Source of the DNA: Thermococcus sp. M36
GTDB lineage: Archaea; Methanobacteriota_B; Thermococci; Thermococcales; Thermococcaceae
Length of the DNA stretch: 64,000 nt
Direction of reading: 5' to 3'
Assembly: GCF_012027355.1 (NCBI RefSeq)
Contig: NZ_SNUH01000001.1
Coordinates: forward strand, 1,054,001 to 1,118,000
In this document: positions 29,614 to 37,291 of the stretch, piece after piece
Layout of the letters: each line of letters starts with the position of its first letter
Position numbering within the stretch: position 1 is the stretch's first letter
Translations under genes and position numbers: made by a program
The notes under the pieces: model-generated
What the model saw: the letters and a program-made list of their open reading frames with translations, nothing else
The model's database searches: none
What the model was told of the DNA's origin: nothing

Positions 29614-30348
29614 TTGCTGACCTTCGTTGGACTGGGCCTTTTAGTGGGCTTCCTCGTCGGCCTCACCGGTGTTGGCGGCGGGGCCCTGATGACGCCCTCC
29701 CTCATGTTCCTCGGGGTCGAACCCCTAACCGCTGTGGGAACCGACCTTCTCTACGCAACGGTCACGAGGGTTTTCGGCGTCTTTTTCCATCAGAGGAAGG
29801 GCAGGATGAGGTACGACATAGCGCTCCGCCTTTTTGCGGGGAGCGTTCCGGCAATAATCCTCGGGGGGATACTCCTCCGTGAGATCGACAGGGAGGTTCT
29901 TAACGATTACCTGACCCTCCTCCTCGGGCTCATCCTCGTGGTGAGTGCAGTCCTCAGCCTCCTGAAGGGCGAAATTCACATCCCTATCAAACCAAGGTGG
30001 GCCTACGTCTACCTGCTCGGCTTCGTGGTGGGATTGACCGTCCAGTTCACCTCCGTTGGAGCGGGTGTGATAGTGAGCTTCACGCTGATGAACGTGGCGA
30101 GACTCGACCCCAGGGACGTTGTCGGCGTGACTATAGTCTACGGACTGGCGCTCTCTGGGTTCAGCTTCCTGAACTACGCGGGCATCGGTGGGGTTGATTA
30201 CGGCCTCGCGGGAACGCTGATCCTTGGGACAGTTCCCGGGGTTTACCTCGGCACCCACATCAACAGGAGTGCGGACAGGGAGAAGCTTAAAATGGCCATA
30301 AACGTGATAATCCTGCTGATAGGGCTCTTCACACTGCTGGGTGGGTGA
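29614..30348 (+). CDS. TauE/SafE-family anion exporter
   Basis: 244-residue membrane protein with seven or eight helices. Two similar halves begin GLLVGFLVGLTGVGGGALMTPSL and GFVVGLTVQFTSVGAGVIVSFTL, the repeated signature of TauE/SafE (COG0730) exporters of sulfite, sulfonates or related anions. TTG start at 29614 preceded by GGGGGGAGG. Last gene of the sulfate-activation operon, so sulfite or sulfate is a reasonable cargo; direction and substrate are not shown. Confidence 0.88.
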   Translation: MLTFVGLGLLVGFLVGLTGVGGGALMTPSLMFLGVEPLTAVGTDLLYATVTRVFGVFFHQRKGRMRYDIALRLFAGSVPAIILGGILLREIDREVLNDYLTLLLGLILVVSAVLSLLKGEIHIPIKPRWAYVYLLGFVVGLTVQFTSVGAGVIVSFTLMNVARLDPRDVVGVTIVYGLALSGFSFLNYAGIGGVDYGLAGTLILGTVPGVYLGTHINRSADREKLKMAINVIILLIGLFTLLGG

Positions 30349-30353
30349 GGGGC

Positions 30354-31883
30354 TTGGACGAGGTGAACCGTGCACTTCAGAGGATTGCGAGGGGGACGGG
30401 GATTGTCTTTGCCGGGACGGTTATCTCAATGGCGCTCGGTTTTTTGACAAGGGCGCTAATAGCCAGGTCGCTCGACAGGAGTCACTACGGAGTATTTTCC
30501 CTGACGCTGACGGTTCTGAACATCGGGCTCACCTTTGCCCTCCTGGGCCTTGCAAACGGCCTCCCAAGGGAGCTTTCGAGATACTACAAGAAGGAGCCCG
30601 AAAGGATCCCGGAGCTCGTATCAACGGCCCTTATTCTCGTCGCAATTTCATCCTTCATGATCGGAGCAGTTACAGTGTTCACCGCCCCCTTCATCTCGGG
30701 GATCCTTAATGAAGCACTCCTCCCGCCTGCACTCAGGCTGGCCGCGGTTTCTATACCCTTCATAGGGCTTTCCCGGGTGTTCATCTCCGTCTCCCGCGGG
30801 GCCGGCCGTGTTCGGGAAAACGTGTATTACCAGAACATCGTGGTTCCCTCAATTTTCCTGATCCTCACTGTGATTGCAGTCCTGACGGATAGGGGGCTGA
30901 CGGGGATCCTTCTGGCCTACGTCATCTCCCAGGCCGCGGGTTTTCTGATTCTTACCTTTGAAACGCTCAGGCTTAAGTTCCTACCAAAAAGGCCCGTATT
31001 CCGGGGCGGGCTTGCAAAGGAGCTCCTCCTGTTTTCGTTCCCGCTCATGCTGACGGGAATCCTGGGCTACATCATGAACTGGACTGACACCCTTATGATA
31101 GGGTACTATTACGACTCGGACACCGTCGGCCTCTACAACGCTGCCGCACCGGTGGCCAGGCTGCTCCCCATATTCCTCAATTCCGCGGGTTTCCTTTACG
31201 TGCCGATAGCGACGGTGTTCTTTGCCCGCAATCAGCTCGAAGAGATGAAAAGGATATACCAGATAATGACCAGATGGATCTTCCTGCTCACCTTCCCCCT
31301 GTTCCTTTTCATGTTCGCGTTCCCGGAGGTCATGATAGCAACGTTCTTTGGCACCAAGTATGTGGGAGCTGCCACTGCCCTCCGGATACTGGCGGCGGGC
31401 TTTATGTTCCATACCTTCCTCGGCCTCAACGGAATGAGCCTTACCGTTATCGGGGAGACCAACGCCAACCTTGTGGGCAACTTCTTCGCCGCCGTGGCGA
31501 ACATCGGCCTCAACATCGTCCTAATTCCGCTGTACGGGATCAACGGCGCCGCTGCAGCCACCGCGGTCTCCTTCATAGTGGCAAACGTGTTCCGTTCCGG
31601 GTGGCTCTACAGGAAGACGGGCATACACCCCTTCAGCGTGAGCTACGTTAAGCAGATCATGGCCGCTTCTGCAGTTTTGGGACTGCTCCTTATTGCCGAA
31701 ACTCCATCCTCCGGCATCTGGGGGGTGCTGGTCGTCCTGTCGTTGTCCTTTGCCTTCTACCTGGTGCTCCTTCTTGTTATGAAAAGCGTTGAAATGGAGG
31801 ACATTGAGCTGCTGGAGGCCGTTGGAAAAAAGTTCGGGGTGAACCTGGATCGGGTCATTAAACTTCTCGCGAGGTTTATCTGA
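30354..31883 (+). CDS. Wzx-like polysaccharide flippase (MATE/MVF superfamily)
   Basis: About 509 residues and 12-14 membrane helices. The start (RALQRIARGTGIVFAGTVISMALGFLTRALIAR) and the pattern of paired helices are those of O-antigen/polysaccharide flippases, which move lipid-linked glycans across the membrane. The TTG at 30354 follows GGTGAGG; a GTG at 30345 overlapping the tauE stop is the alternative. The last codon and TGA stop lie within a repeat that matches the tnpB-element right end (31880-31930), so the native C-terminus may have been altered. Three decayed or truncated copies of the 5' end of this gene type occur at 38392, 39941 and 42383. Confidence 0.88.
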   Translation: MDEVNRALQRIARGTGIVFAGTVISMALGFLTRALIARSLDRSHYGVFSLTLTVLNIGLTFALLGLANGLPRELSRYYKKEPERIPELVSTALILVAISSFMIGAVTVFTAPFISGILNEALLPPALRLAAVSIPFIGLSRVFISVSRGAGRVRENVYYQNIVVPSIFLILTVIAVLTDRGLTGILLAYVISQAAGFLILTFETLRLKFLPKRPVFRGGLAKELLLFSFPLMLTGILGYIMNWTDTLMIGYYYDSDTVGLYNAAAPVARLLPIFLNSAGFLYVPIATVFFARNQLEEMKRIYQIMTRWIFLLTFPLFLFMFAFPEVMIATFFGTKYVGAATALRILAAGFMFHTFLGLNGMSLTVIGETNANLVGNFFAAVANIGLNIVLIPLYGINGAAAATAVSFIVANVFRSGWLYRKTGIHPFSVSYVKQIMAASAVLGLLLIAETPSSGIWGVLVVLSLSFAFYLVLLLVMKSVEMEDIELLEAVGKKFGVNLDRVIKLLARFI

Positions 31884-31930
31884 CCTCCTCCCGGCCGTGA
31901 AGGGCGAGGCTTTCAGAAGAAAAAATGTAA
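31880..31930 (-). repeat. Solo copy A of the tnpB-element right-end-like repeat
   Basis: On the minus strand the unit ends GGCCGGGAGGAGGTCAG, preceded by a T-rich run and GAAAGCCTCGCCCTTCA. It matches the sequence just after the tnpB gene at 62930-62980 and copies at 38198, 41451 and 60100. The flippase stop codon lies inside it. No tnpB gene is attached. Confidence 0.7.
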
Positions 31931-32093
31931 TGGTTAACCCATGATGGCTATCTTGCCCTTATTCCCGTGTCAGGGGAATCTAAATTTTGGCCGGACGGTA
32001 TCATTGATTCCCTTCCCCGGAGGGGTTCGTCAGAAGAAAACTACTAGGACGAGGGCATGGAACAGAATGACCGCTATCGTGTCTTAACGACGA

Positions 32094-32107
32094 TAAACTT
32101 TTATTTT
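32094..32107 (+). promoter_or_regulatory. TATA box of the dTDP-rhamnose operon
   Basis: AAACTTTTATTTTA lies about 35 bases before the rfbA ATG; GGTGG precedes the start codon. The 254-base spacer before it (31884-32137) otherwise holds the solo repeat and two small hairpins (ATTCCC/GGGGAAT at about 31960-31980 and CCCC/GGGG at about 32015). Confidence 0.55.
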
Positions 32108-32137
32108 ATTGGATAGTACTGGCTGTGGTGGACCATC

Positions 32138-33196
32138 ATGAAGGCCCTTATTCTCTCCGGTGGTCACGGCACGAGGCTGAGGCCCCTTACATATTCCCAG
32201 CAGAAGCAGCTCATCCCTGTGGCGAACAAGCCAGTCCTGTTCTACGCCATCGAGGACGTCATCGAGGCCGGCATTCACGAGATTGGGATCATCGTCGGCC
32301 CGAACAAGGAGCAGGTGATGGAGACCGTTAAGCGCGTCGATTGGGACGCTGAGATAGAGTTCATCTACCAGGGCGAGCCGAAGGGGCTGGCCCACGCAAT
32401 ACTGGTGGCTAAAGACTTCCTTGGCGATGATGACTTCGTTATGTACCTCGGTGACAACATCCTCAGGGAGGGGATAGTGAGGCACAGGGAACACTTCGAG
32501 AATGGAAACTTCGACGCCAGCATACTCCTCCAGGAGGTTCCGAACCCCCAGCAGTTCGGCGTTGTGGAGCTGAGCGAGGACGGAAAGACCATAAGGCGGC
32601 TCGTCGAGAAGCCCAGGGTGCCTCCGAGCAACCTGGCGCTGGTAGGGATCTACTTCTTCAAGCCCGTCATCCACGAGGCGGTGAGGAACATAAAGCCCTC
32701 CTGGAGGAACGAGCTTGAGATAACCGACGCGATCCAGTGGCTCATCGACCACGGCTACCGTGTGGGATGGACGAAGGTCCAGAACTGGTGGAAGGACACG
32801 GGGAAGCCGGAGGACATCCTCGACGCCAACAGGCTCATCCTGGACGATATCAAGACCGACGTCCGGATACACACCAACGCGCGCATCCACGGGAGGGTCG
32901 TCATCGGCGAGGGCACCGTAATAGACGAGGACACTGTGATAAAGGGCCCCGTGGTCATCGGGAAAAACGTCAGGATAATGAACTCCTACATAGGCCCCTA
33001 CACGAGCATCGGCGACAACGTCGTCATTGAGAACACCGAGATCGAGGACTCGATAATCCTTGAGGGGAGTGAGATACGGAACGCTGGGAGGATAGTTGAG
33101 AGCCTTATCGGACGGGGAGTGAAAATAATAAACGGCACCTCTCACCCGTTCGGCAGGAAGCTGGTCATCGGCGACAACTCAAGGTTGATACTGTGA
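32138..33196 (+). CDS. rfbA: Glucose-1-phosphate thymidylyltransferase, long archaeal form
   Basis: First enzyme of dTDP-L-rhamnose synthesis. N-terminal signature LSGGHGTRLRPLTYSQQKQLIPVANKP (split as GGHGTRLRPLT and KQLIPVANKP), then YLGDNILREG and IRRLVEKPRVPPSN. A C-terminal left-handed beta-helix (VVIGEGTVIDEDTVIKGPVVIGKNV...) makes it 352 residues, the long archaeal form; bacterial RmlA lacks this domain. Ten bases separate it from rfbB. Confidence 0.9.
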   Translation: MKALILSGGHGTRLRPLTYSQQKQLIPVANKPVLFYAIEDVIEAGIHEIGIIVGPNKEQVMETVKRVDWDAEIEFIYQGEPKGLAHAILVAKDFLGDDDFVMYLGDNILREGIVRHREHFENGNFDASILLQEVPNPQQFGVVELSEDGKTIRRLVEKPRVPPSNLALVGIYFFKPVIHEAVRNIKPSWRNELEITDAIQWLIDHGYRVGWTKVQNWWKDTGKPEDILDANRLILDDIKTDVRIHTNARIHGRVVIGEGTVIDEDTVIKGPVVIGKNVRIMNSYIGPYTSIGDNVVIENTEIEDSIILEGSEIRNAGRIVESLIGRGVKIINGTSHPFGRKLVIGDNSRLIL

Positions 33197-33205
33197 GGTG
33201 AAAGG

Positions 33206-34207
33206 ATGAGGCTCTTGGTTACCGGCGGAATGGGCTTCATAGGGAGCAACTTCATCCGCTATGTTTTGAAAAAGCACCCCGACTGGGAAGTGGTGAACCT
33301 CGACAAGCTCGGCTACGGCTCGAACCCGGCGAACCTGAAGGATGTGGAGAACGACCCGCGATACACATTTGTTAAGGGGGATATAGCTAATTATGATCTG
33401 ATAAAGGAGCTTATAACAACGGTTGATGCTGTTGTGAACTTCGCAGCAGAGAGCCACGTGGACAGGAGCATCTCCAGCCCGGAGCACTTCCTAAAGAGTA
33501 ACGTCATCGGCACCTACACGATTCTCGAAGCGATACGGAAGGAAAACCCCGAAATAAGGTTCGTCCACATAAGCACCGATGAGGTCTACGGGGACATCCT
33601 AAGTGGCTCGTTCACCGAAAAGGATGCACTTATGCCCTCATCGCCGTACTCCGCCACCAAGGCGGCGAGCGACGTTCTCGTCCTCGGCTGGACGAGGACT
33701 TACAAGCTCAACGCCTCCATAACGCGCTGCACAAACAACTACGGGCCATACCAGTTCCCGGAGAAGCTCATCCCGAAGACGATCATACGGGCCAGCATGG
33801 GGCTGAAGGTTCCAATCTACGGCACCGGCCAGAACGTGAGGGACTGGCTCTACGTCGAAGACCACGTGAGGGCAATTGAGGCCGTCCTGCTCAAGGGGGA
33901 ACCGAGGGAGGTCTACAACATCTCCGCCGGCGAGGAGAAGACCAACATCGAGGTCGTCAGGACCGTCCTGAGGATAATGGGCAGGGACGAGTCGCTCATA
34001 GAGTTTGTAGAGGACAGGCCCGGCCACGATTTGAGGTATTCGCTCGACTCCTGGAAGATAACGAGGGATTTGAAGTGGCGTCCCAAGTACAGCTTCGAGG
34101 ACGGCATAGAGAGAACTGTCAAATGGTACCTCGAAAACGAGGACTGGTGGAGGCCGCTGGTGAACGAGAAGGTTCTCCATCCGACGCCGTGGAAGCTGGG
34201 GTGGTGA
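33206..34207 (+). CDS. rfbB: dTDP-glucose 4,6-dehydratase
   Basis: Second enzyme of the dTDP-rhamnose route. NAD-binding VTGGMGFIGSNFIRY, the substrate motif FAAESHVDRSI, catalytic HISTDEVYGDI with the Asp-Glu pair, YSATKAASD (Tyr-x-x-x-Lys) and RCTNNYGPYQFPEKLIP are all present. 333 residues, typical. It ends 46 bases before the first inserted toxin-antitoxin pair. Confidence 0.94.
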   Translation: MRLLVTGGMGFIGSNFIRYVLKKHPDWEVVNLDKLGYGSNPANLKDVENDPRYTFVKGDIANYDLIKELITTVDAVVNFAAESHVDRSISSPEHFLKSNVIGTYTILEAIRKENPEIRFVHISTDEVYGDILSGSFTEKDALMPSSPYSATKAASDVLVLGWTRTYKLNASITRCTNNYGPYQFPEKLIPKTIIRASMGLKVPIYGTGQNVRDWLYVEDHVRAIEAVLLKGEPREVYNISAGEEKTNIEVVRTVLRIMGRDESLIEFVEDRPGHDLRYSLDSWKITRDLKWRPKYSFEDGIERTVKWYLENEDWWRPLVNEKVLHPTPWKLGW

Positions 34208-34210
34208 GAA

Positions 34211-34241
34211 GGCTTAAATATGTGCATACACATAATTATGT
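34211..34241 (+). promoter_or_regulatory. Promoter and palindromic operator candidate of the first vapBC pair
   Basis: TATA-like GGCTTAAATATG at 34211-34222, then the perfect 12-bp palindrome ACATAATTATGT at 34230-34241, close to the expected transcription start. A palindrome at the antitoxin start is typical of VapB autoregulation. It shows that the pair has its own promoter inside the rfb operon. Confidence 0.55.
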
Positions 34242-34252
34242 ATGGTGATGAT

Positions 34253-34540
34253 ATGCCAACCATGACCCTTTCCATACCGCCAGACCTCTACAGGCGCATG
34301 AAAAAGCACCCGGAAATCAAATGGAGCGAAGTGGCGAGAAAGGCCATAGCCGAGTACCTCAGTGAGCTTGAGAACTCCCGGATCGAGATGTCCATGGAGG
34401 AATTCAGGAAACTCCTCGGGGATAAGCTCATCAGGGATATAGAGTCCGTTCCGGATGAGGCCTACGAAGATTATTACAAAAAAGCGAGGGATTTAGAATG
34501 GGAGAGGACAAAAGGAGGCTCTACGACACGAACGTCCTGA
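34253..34540 (+). CDS. vapB: VapB-type antitoxin (ribbon-helix-helix)
   Basis: 95 residues. MPTMTLSIPPDLYRRMKKHPEIKWSEVARKAI is the RHH DNA-binding domain (strand TMTLSIP, then two helices); the C-terminal half would wrap the toxin. The ATG at 34253 has GGTGATGAT before it; an in-frame upstream ATG at 34220 lies over the palindrome and is rejected. It overlaps the toxin gene by 43 bases. Confidence 0.82.
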   Translation: MPTMTLSIPPDLYRRMKKHPEIKWSEVARKAIAEYLSELENSRIEMSMEEFRKLLGDKLIRDIESVPDEAYEDYYKKARDLEWERTKGGSTTRTS

Positions 34541-34839
34541 TCGGCCTCGTTAAAGAAGGCAAAAATCCCGAAGATGGATACACAACAACTTTGAACCTTG
34601 TGGAATACCCAAAGGGAGTCTCTCTGGATCTGGGAGTCCTCATACCCTCTCCCAAGGAATATGCACTGGCCGTTAAGCTCTCTGAGAAGCTGGTAAAGGC
34701 AGGTACCCCGGCCCCAGCAGTAGACGTGGTTATGGCAGCTGTTGCAATATCCAGAGGGATGACCCTCGTGACAAAGGACAGACATTTCTCACGCATAAAG
34801 AAGGTCGCTCCCGAGCTCAGACTCGAGCTGGTTGGATGA
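34498..34839 (+). CDS. vapC: VapC-type PIN-domain toxin
   Basis: 113 residues with PIN acidic residues: RLYDTNVLIGLV (first Asp), NLVEYPKG (Glu), APAVDVVMAAVAISRG (Asp) and LVTKDRHF (last Asp). PIN toxins cut specific RNAs, often tRNAs. It overlaps the antitoxin gene by 43 bases in another frame, tight coupling. Located between rfbB and rfbC without relation to rhamnose synthesis. Confidence 0.82.
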   Translation: MGEDKRRLYDTNVLIGLVKEGKNPEDGYTTTLNLVEYPKGVSLDLGVLIPSPKEYALAVKLSEKLVKAGTPAPAVDVVMAAVAISRGMTLVTKDRHFSRIKKVAPELRLELVG

Positions 34840-34913
34840 GGTGGGTGTTAATCACCCGGCAGCAAGCAAAAAGGTAATTAAGTTCTGCGAGAACGTTCAG
34901 GATGGTGAAAGTG

Positions 34914-35117
34914 ATGGAGGACGCCTACAGGCTCTTTCAGCAGCTCCCGGATGACCTTAAGGAGGAGGTGCTGGACTACATCGAGTTCCTTCTGGAGAGG
35001 AACGCGCGCAGGAGACGCTCCCCCATGAAGTTTGGATGGCGCGGGGGGCTGAAGGAGCTCAGGAAGAAGTACACTTCCGTGGAGCTTCAGCACAAGGCCC
35101 TTGAATGGTGGGGCTGA
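34914..35117 (+). CDS. DUF2281-like antitoxin
   Basis: About 67 residues. MEDAYRLFQQLPDDLKEEVLDYIEFLLER matches the DUF2281 pattern (L...LPxxLxxEVLDFIEFLL), an antitoxin family found with PIN toxins. The ATG at 34914 has GGTGAAA just before; the frame also offers ATG 34902. Its TGA overlaps the ATG of the next gene by one base. Confidence 0.75.
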   Translation: MEDAYRLFQQLPDDLKEEVLDYIEFLLERNARRRRSPMKFGWRGGLKELRKKYTSVELQHKALEWWG

Positions 35118-35515
35118 TGTATCTAGTTGATACCAACGTGTTCCTTGAAATCCTTCTTGATCAGGAAAACGCTGATAACGCGGAGAGGTTTCTTAGAGAA
35201 ACTCCACCCAGCGAGCTTGCCGTCTCGGATTTCTCGGTTTACTCAATAGGGATAATACTCTTCAGGCAGAAGAAACACGGGGTCTTCCGGGAGTTCGTTG
35301 AGGACGTTCTCCTGCGCGGTGGACTCTCCCTGCTGAGACTCACCCCCTTTGATTTTGAATCGCTCGTTGAGGCGTCCCGTAAATTCCACCTCGATTTTGA
35401 CGATGCGTACCAGTACACCTTGGCCCGTAAATACGGCCTCCGCATAGTCAGCTACGATTCGGATTTTGATGCAACCGATATCGGTAGGGTTACGCCACTT
35501 CAGGCGATGAGGTGA
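35117..35515 (+). CDS. PIN-domain toxin (VapC-like), partner of the DUF2281 antitoxin
   Basis: 132 residues: YLVDTNVFLEIL (first Asp), SDFSVYSIGIIL, FHLDFDDAYQYTLARKYG and IVSYDSDFD provide the PIN acidic set. ATG 35117 shares a base with the previous TGA and follows GGTGGGGC. It stops four bases before rfbC, so rfbC may depend on transcription through this pair. Confidence 0.82.
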   Translation: MYLVDTNVFLEILLDQENADNAERFLRETPPSELAVSDFSVYSIGIILFRQKKHGVFREFVEDVLLRGGLSLLRLTPFDFESLVEASRKFHLDFDDAYQYTLARKYGLRIVSYDSDFDATDIGRVTPLQAMR

Positions 35516-35519
35516 TGTT

Positions 35520-36077
35520 ATGCCGTTCGAATTTAAAAGGCTGGAAATCCCTGATGTCATCCTGATCAAGCCCCGCGTTTTTGAGGACGAGAGGGGCTTC
35601 TTCATGGAGACATACAAGAAGTCGGACTTTGAAAAGGCAGGAATCAAAGGGGAGTTCGTCCAGGACAACCACTCCCGCTCTAAGTACGGTGTTCTAAGGG
35701 GCCTGCACTTCCAGAGAGAGCCCTACGCCCAGGCCAAGATCGTACGGGTTGTTAGGGGCGTTATCTACGACGTGGCCGTTGATCTGAGGAGGGATTCCCC
35801 CACATTTGGCAAGTGGGTCGGCGTCATTCTCTCGGAGCACAACAGATACCAGCTCTACATCCCGAGGGGCTTTGCCCACGGGTTCGTCGTGCTGAGCGAC
35901 GCCGCCGAGGTGGTGTACAAGGTTGACAACGTCTACGCTCCCGACCATGAAGGCGGAATAATCTGGAACGACCCCGAGATAGGAATCGACTGGCCTGTGG
36001 ATGACCCCATAGTCTCGGAGAAGGACAGGAAATGGCCGACGCTGAGGGAGGCCGTTGAGAGGGGATGGGCATTTTGA
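35520..36077 (+). CDS. rfbC: dTDP-4-dehydrorhamnose 3,5-epimerase
   Basis: Third enzyme of dTDP-rhamnose synthesis. RmlC cupin motifs: DERGFFMETY, QDNHSRSKYGVLRGLHFQ (catalytic His of SxSxxGVLRGLH), RGVIYDVAVDLRRDSPTFGKW and IPRGFAHGFVVLSD. 185 residues, typical. Isolated from rfbB by two toxin-antitoxin pairs and from rfbD by two more. Confidence 0.94.
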   Translation: MPFEFKRLEIPDVILIKPRVFEDERGFFMETYKKSDFEKAGIKGEFVQDNHSRSKYGVLRGLHFQREPYAQAKIVRVVRGVIYDVAVDLRRDSPTFGKWVGVILSEHNRYQLYIPRGFAHGFVVLSDAAEVVYKVDNVYAPDHEGGIIWNDPEIGIDWPVDDPIVSEKDRKWPTLREAVERGWAF

Positions 36078-36086
36078 GGTGATTGG

Positions 36087-36329
36087 ATGAAACGAGTCGT
36101 CTTCATAGCCCATGCACTCGAAAGGCTAAGGGACAGAAAAATTTCAAAGGAACTCGTAATTCAGGCCCTTAACGAGCCAGACTCCGTCGATACAGGTTAC
36201 ATAGGACGAAAAATCGCTCAAAAGATTTTAAATGGAAAGCTTATACGGGTGATTTATGAAGAGACAGAGGATGAAATCCTTGTCATCACAGCATATATAA
36301 CCTCCAAGGTTGAAAAATACACTGGGTGA
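36087..36329 (+). CDS. DUF4258-like small protein (candidate toxin)
   Basis: 80 residues. FIAHALERLRDRKISKELVIQALNEPD followed by KLIRVIYEETEDEILVITAYITSK resembles DUF4258, a RelE/HigB-like fold with H-A-x-x-R-L/M-x-x-R at the start. Ten bases after rfbC and seven before the next gene, a DUF2283 protein. A second pair of the same make-up is at 41578-42274. Confidence 0.7.
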   Translation: MKRVVFIAHALERLRDRKISKELVIQALNEPDSVDTGYIGRKIAQKILNGKLIRVIYEETEDEILVITAYITSKVEKYTG

Positions 36330-36335
36330 GAAAGT

Positions 36336-36548
36336 ATGATGATAACGTACGACCCAAATCACGACGTGATGTACATCAGGTTTGGTGGGGGAGAAATAGT
36401 TGACACAATCGAGGTTGGAGAGGGAGTGCTCATAGACGTTGGCAAGGACGGCAGGATAATAGGAATCGAAATAATAAACGCATCCACTAGAGTCGGCCCA
36501 AATCCCCTCAGCGAAATCTCAATAAGGCTCCAGGAAGCAACGGTTTAG
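36336..36548 (+). CDS. DUF2283-like small protein (candidate antitoxin)
   Basis: 70 residues. ITYDPNHDVMYIRFGGGEIVDTIEVGEGVLIDVGKDGRIIGIEIINAS shows the DUF2283 pattern (YDxxxDxLYI..., then GV.ID.d..G.v.GiEilnAs). Genes of this family commonly accompany DUF4258 genes and are regarded as putative antitoxins. GGTGAGAAAGT precedes the ATG. Confidence 0.75.
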   Translation: MMITYDPNHDVMYIRFGGGEIVDTIEVGEGVLIDVGKDGRIIGIEIINASTRVGPNPLSEISIRLQEATV

Positions 36549-36624
36549 GTTCCCCAAGTTGGCGACGTTAATTTATTCACCCCTCAAAATAATTTCAATT
36601 AGCAGACAACACGGAGGTGATAAG

Positions 36625-36822
36625 GTGGGTAAGGTGGTGATCACTCTCAACGTTCCAGACGGCATGGAGGAGTTTGTTAAGTCCCTCTTGGAGAGGGAGG
36701 CCCGGCTCATAGTACGGAAACTCTCCGTTAGGGACTTCAAAGACACCTTCGGGGTTCTGAAAGGGAAAAGGAGAAGCGTCGATGAGATTGAGGCTGATAT
36801 CTATGACGAGTGGGAGGTTTAG
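36625..36822 (+). CDS. Putative antitoxin preceding a PIN gene
   Basis: About 65 residues beginning GKVVITLNVPDGMEEFVKSLLEREA and ending in an acidic tail (SVDEIEADIYDEWEV), the typical shape of small archaeal antitoxins. GTG 36625 follows GGAGGTGATAAG. The frame extends to 36559 but upstream residues have no ribosome-binding site. It overlaps the downstream PIN gene by 20 bases. Confidence 0.7.
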   Translation: MGKVVITLNVPDGMEEFVKSLLEREARLIVRKLSVRDFKDTFGVLKGKRRSVDEIEADIYDEWEV

Positions 36823-37291
36823 GTTTTTCATTGGCAGCAATGTTATTCTGGACTACTTTTACGGGGAGAAGCGTGCAAAGGAGGTAATAGAGGCTGCAAA
36901 AAGCCTCGGTGATGTTTTTATAAACGGTATTGTTTTAACCGAAGTCTCGATCAGGTATCTGAAGGACTCAACTGGAAAAAAGAGCTACACCTTGAAGCAC
37001 AGTCCCCAGCTCGTCAGGGAAGTTGATAAAAGCCCGCTTTATTCGATTCTTGATGGGTTTTCCTATCTCTCCGACAACGCACTCATTGGGGAAGAGGCGA
37101 TAGTGCTCATGGACATCTACGGCCTCCTGCCAAACGATGCAATAATCCTCGCAACATGTAAATTCTACGGAATTGATTATCTGATATCGTTCGACACTGA
37201 TTTCAAGAGAGCATGTGACGGGGAGAGAATAACTCTAGTGGATAGCAAAGAAAAGCTGGAAGAACTCATCAAAATCGGTGATTCACAATGA
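36803..37291 (+). CDS. PIN-domain protein with an altered first active-site residue
   Basis: 162 residues, PIN fold: first strand FFIGSNVILDYF, then VLTEVSIRY (Glu), LLPNDAIILATCKFYG (Asp) and LISFDTDFKR (Asp). The canonical first motif is (D)(T/S)N; here the Asp is Gly (codon GGC where GAC is expected), so metal binding may be impaired. It overlaps rfbD by four bases (ATGA) and overlaps its antitoxin, so it sits fully inside the rfb operon. Confidence 0.75.
   Translation: MTSGRFRFFIGSNVILDYFYGEKRAKEVIEAAKSLGDVFINGIVLTEVSIRYLKDSTGKKSYTLKHSPQLVREVDKSPLYSILDGFSYLSDNALIGEEAIVLMDIYGLLPNDAIILATCKFYGIDYLISFDTDFKRACDGERITLVDSKEKLEELIKIGDSQ

Noticed and set aside
32084-33145. 353-residue minus-strand open frame over rfbA
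   Set aside because: It mirrors the codon bias of a clear RmlA gene; the translation is Val/Asp/Leu-rich without motifs and it would end in the promoter region. Likewise for 27625-28470 and 21309-22055.
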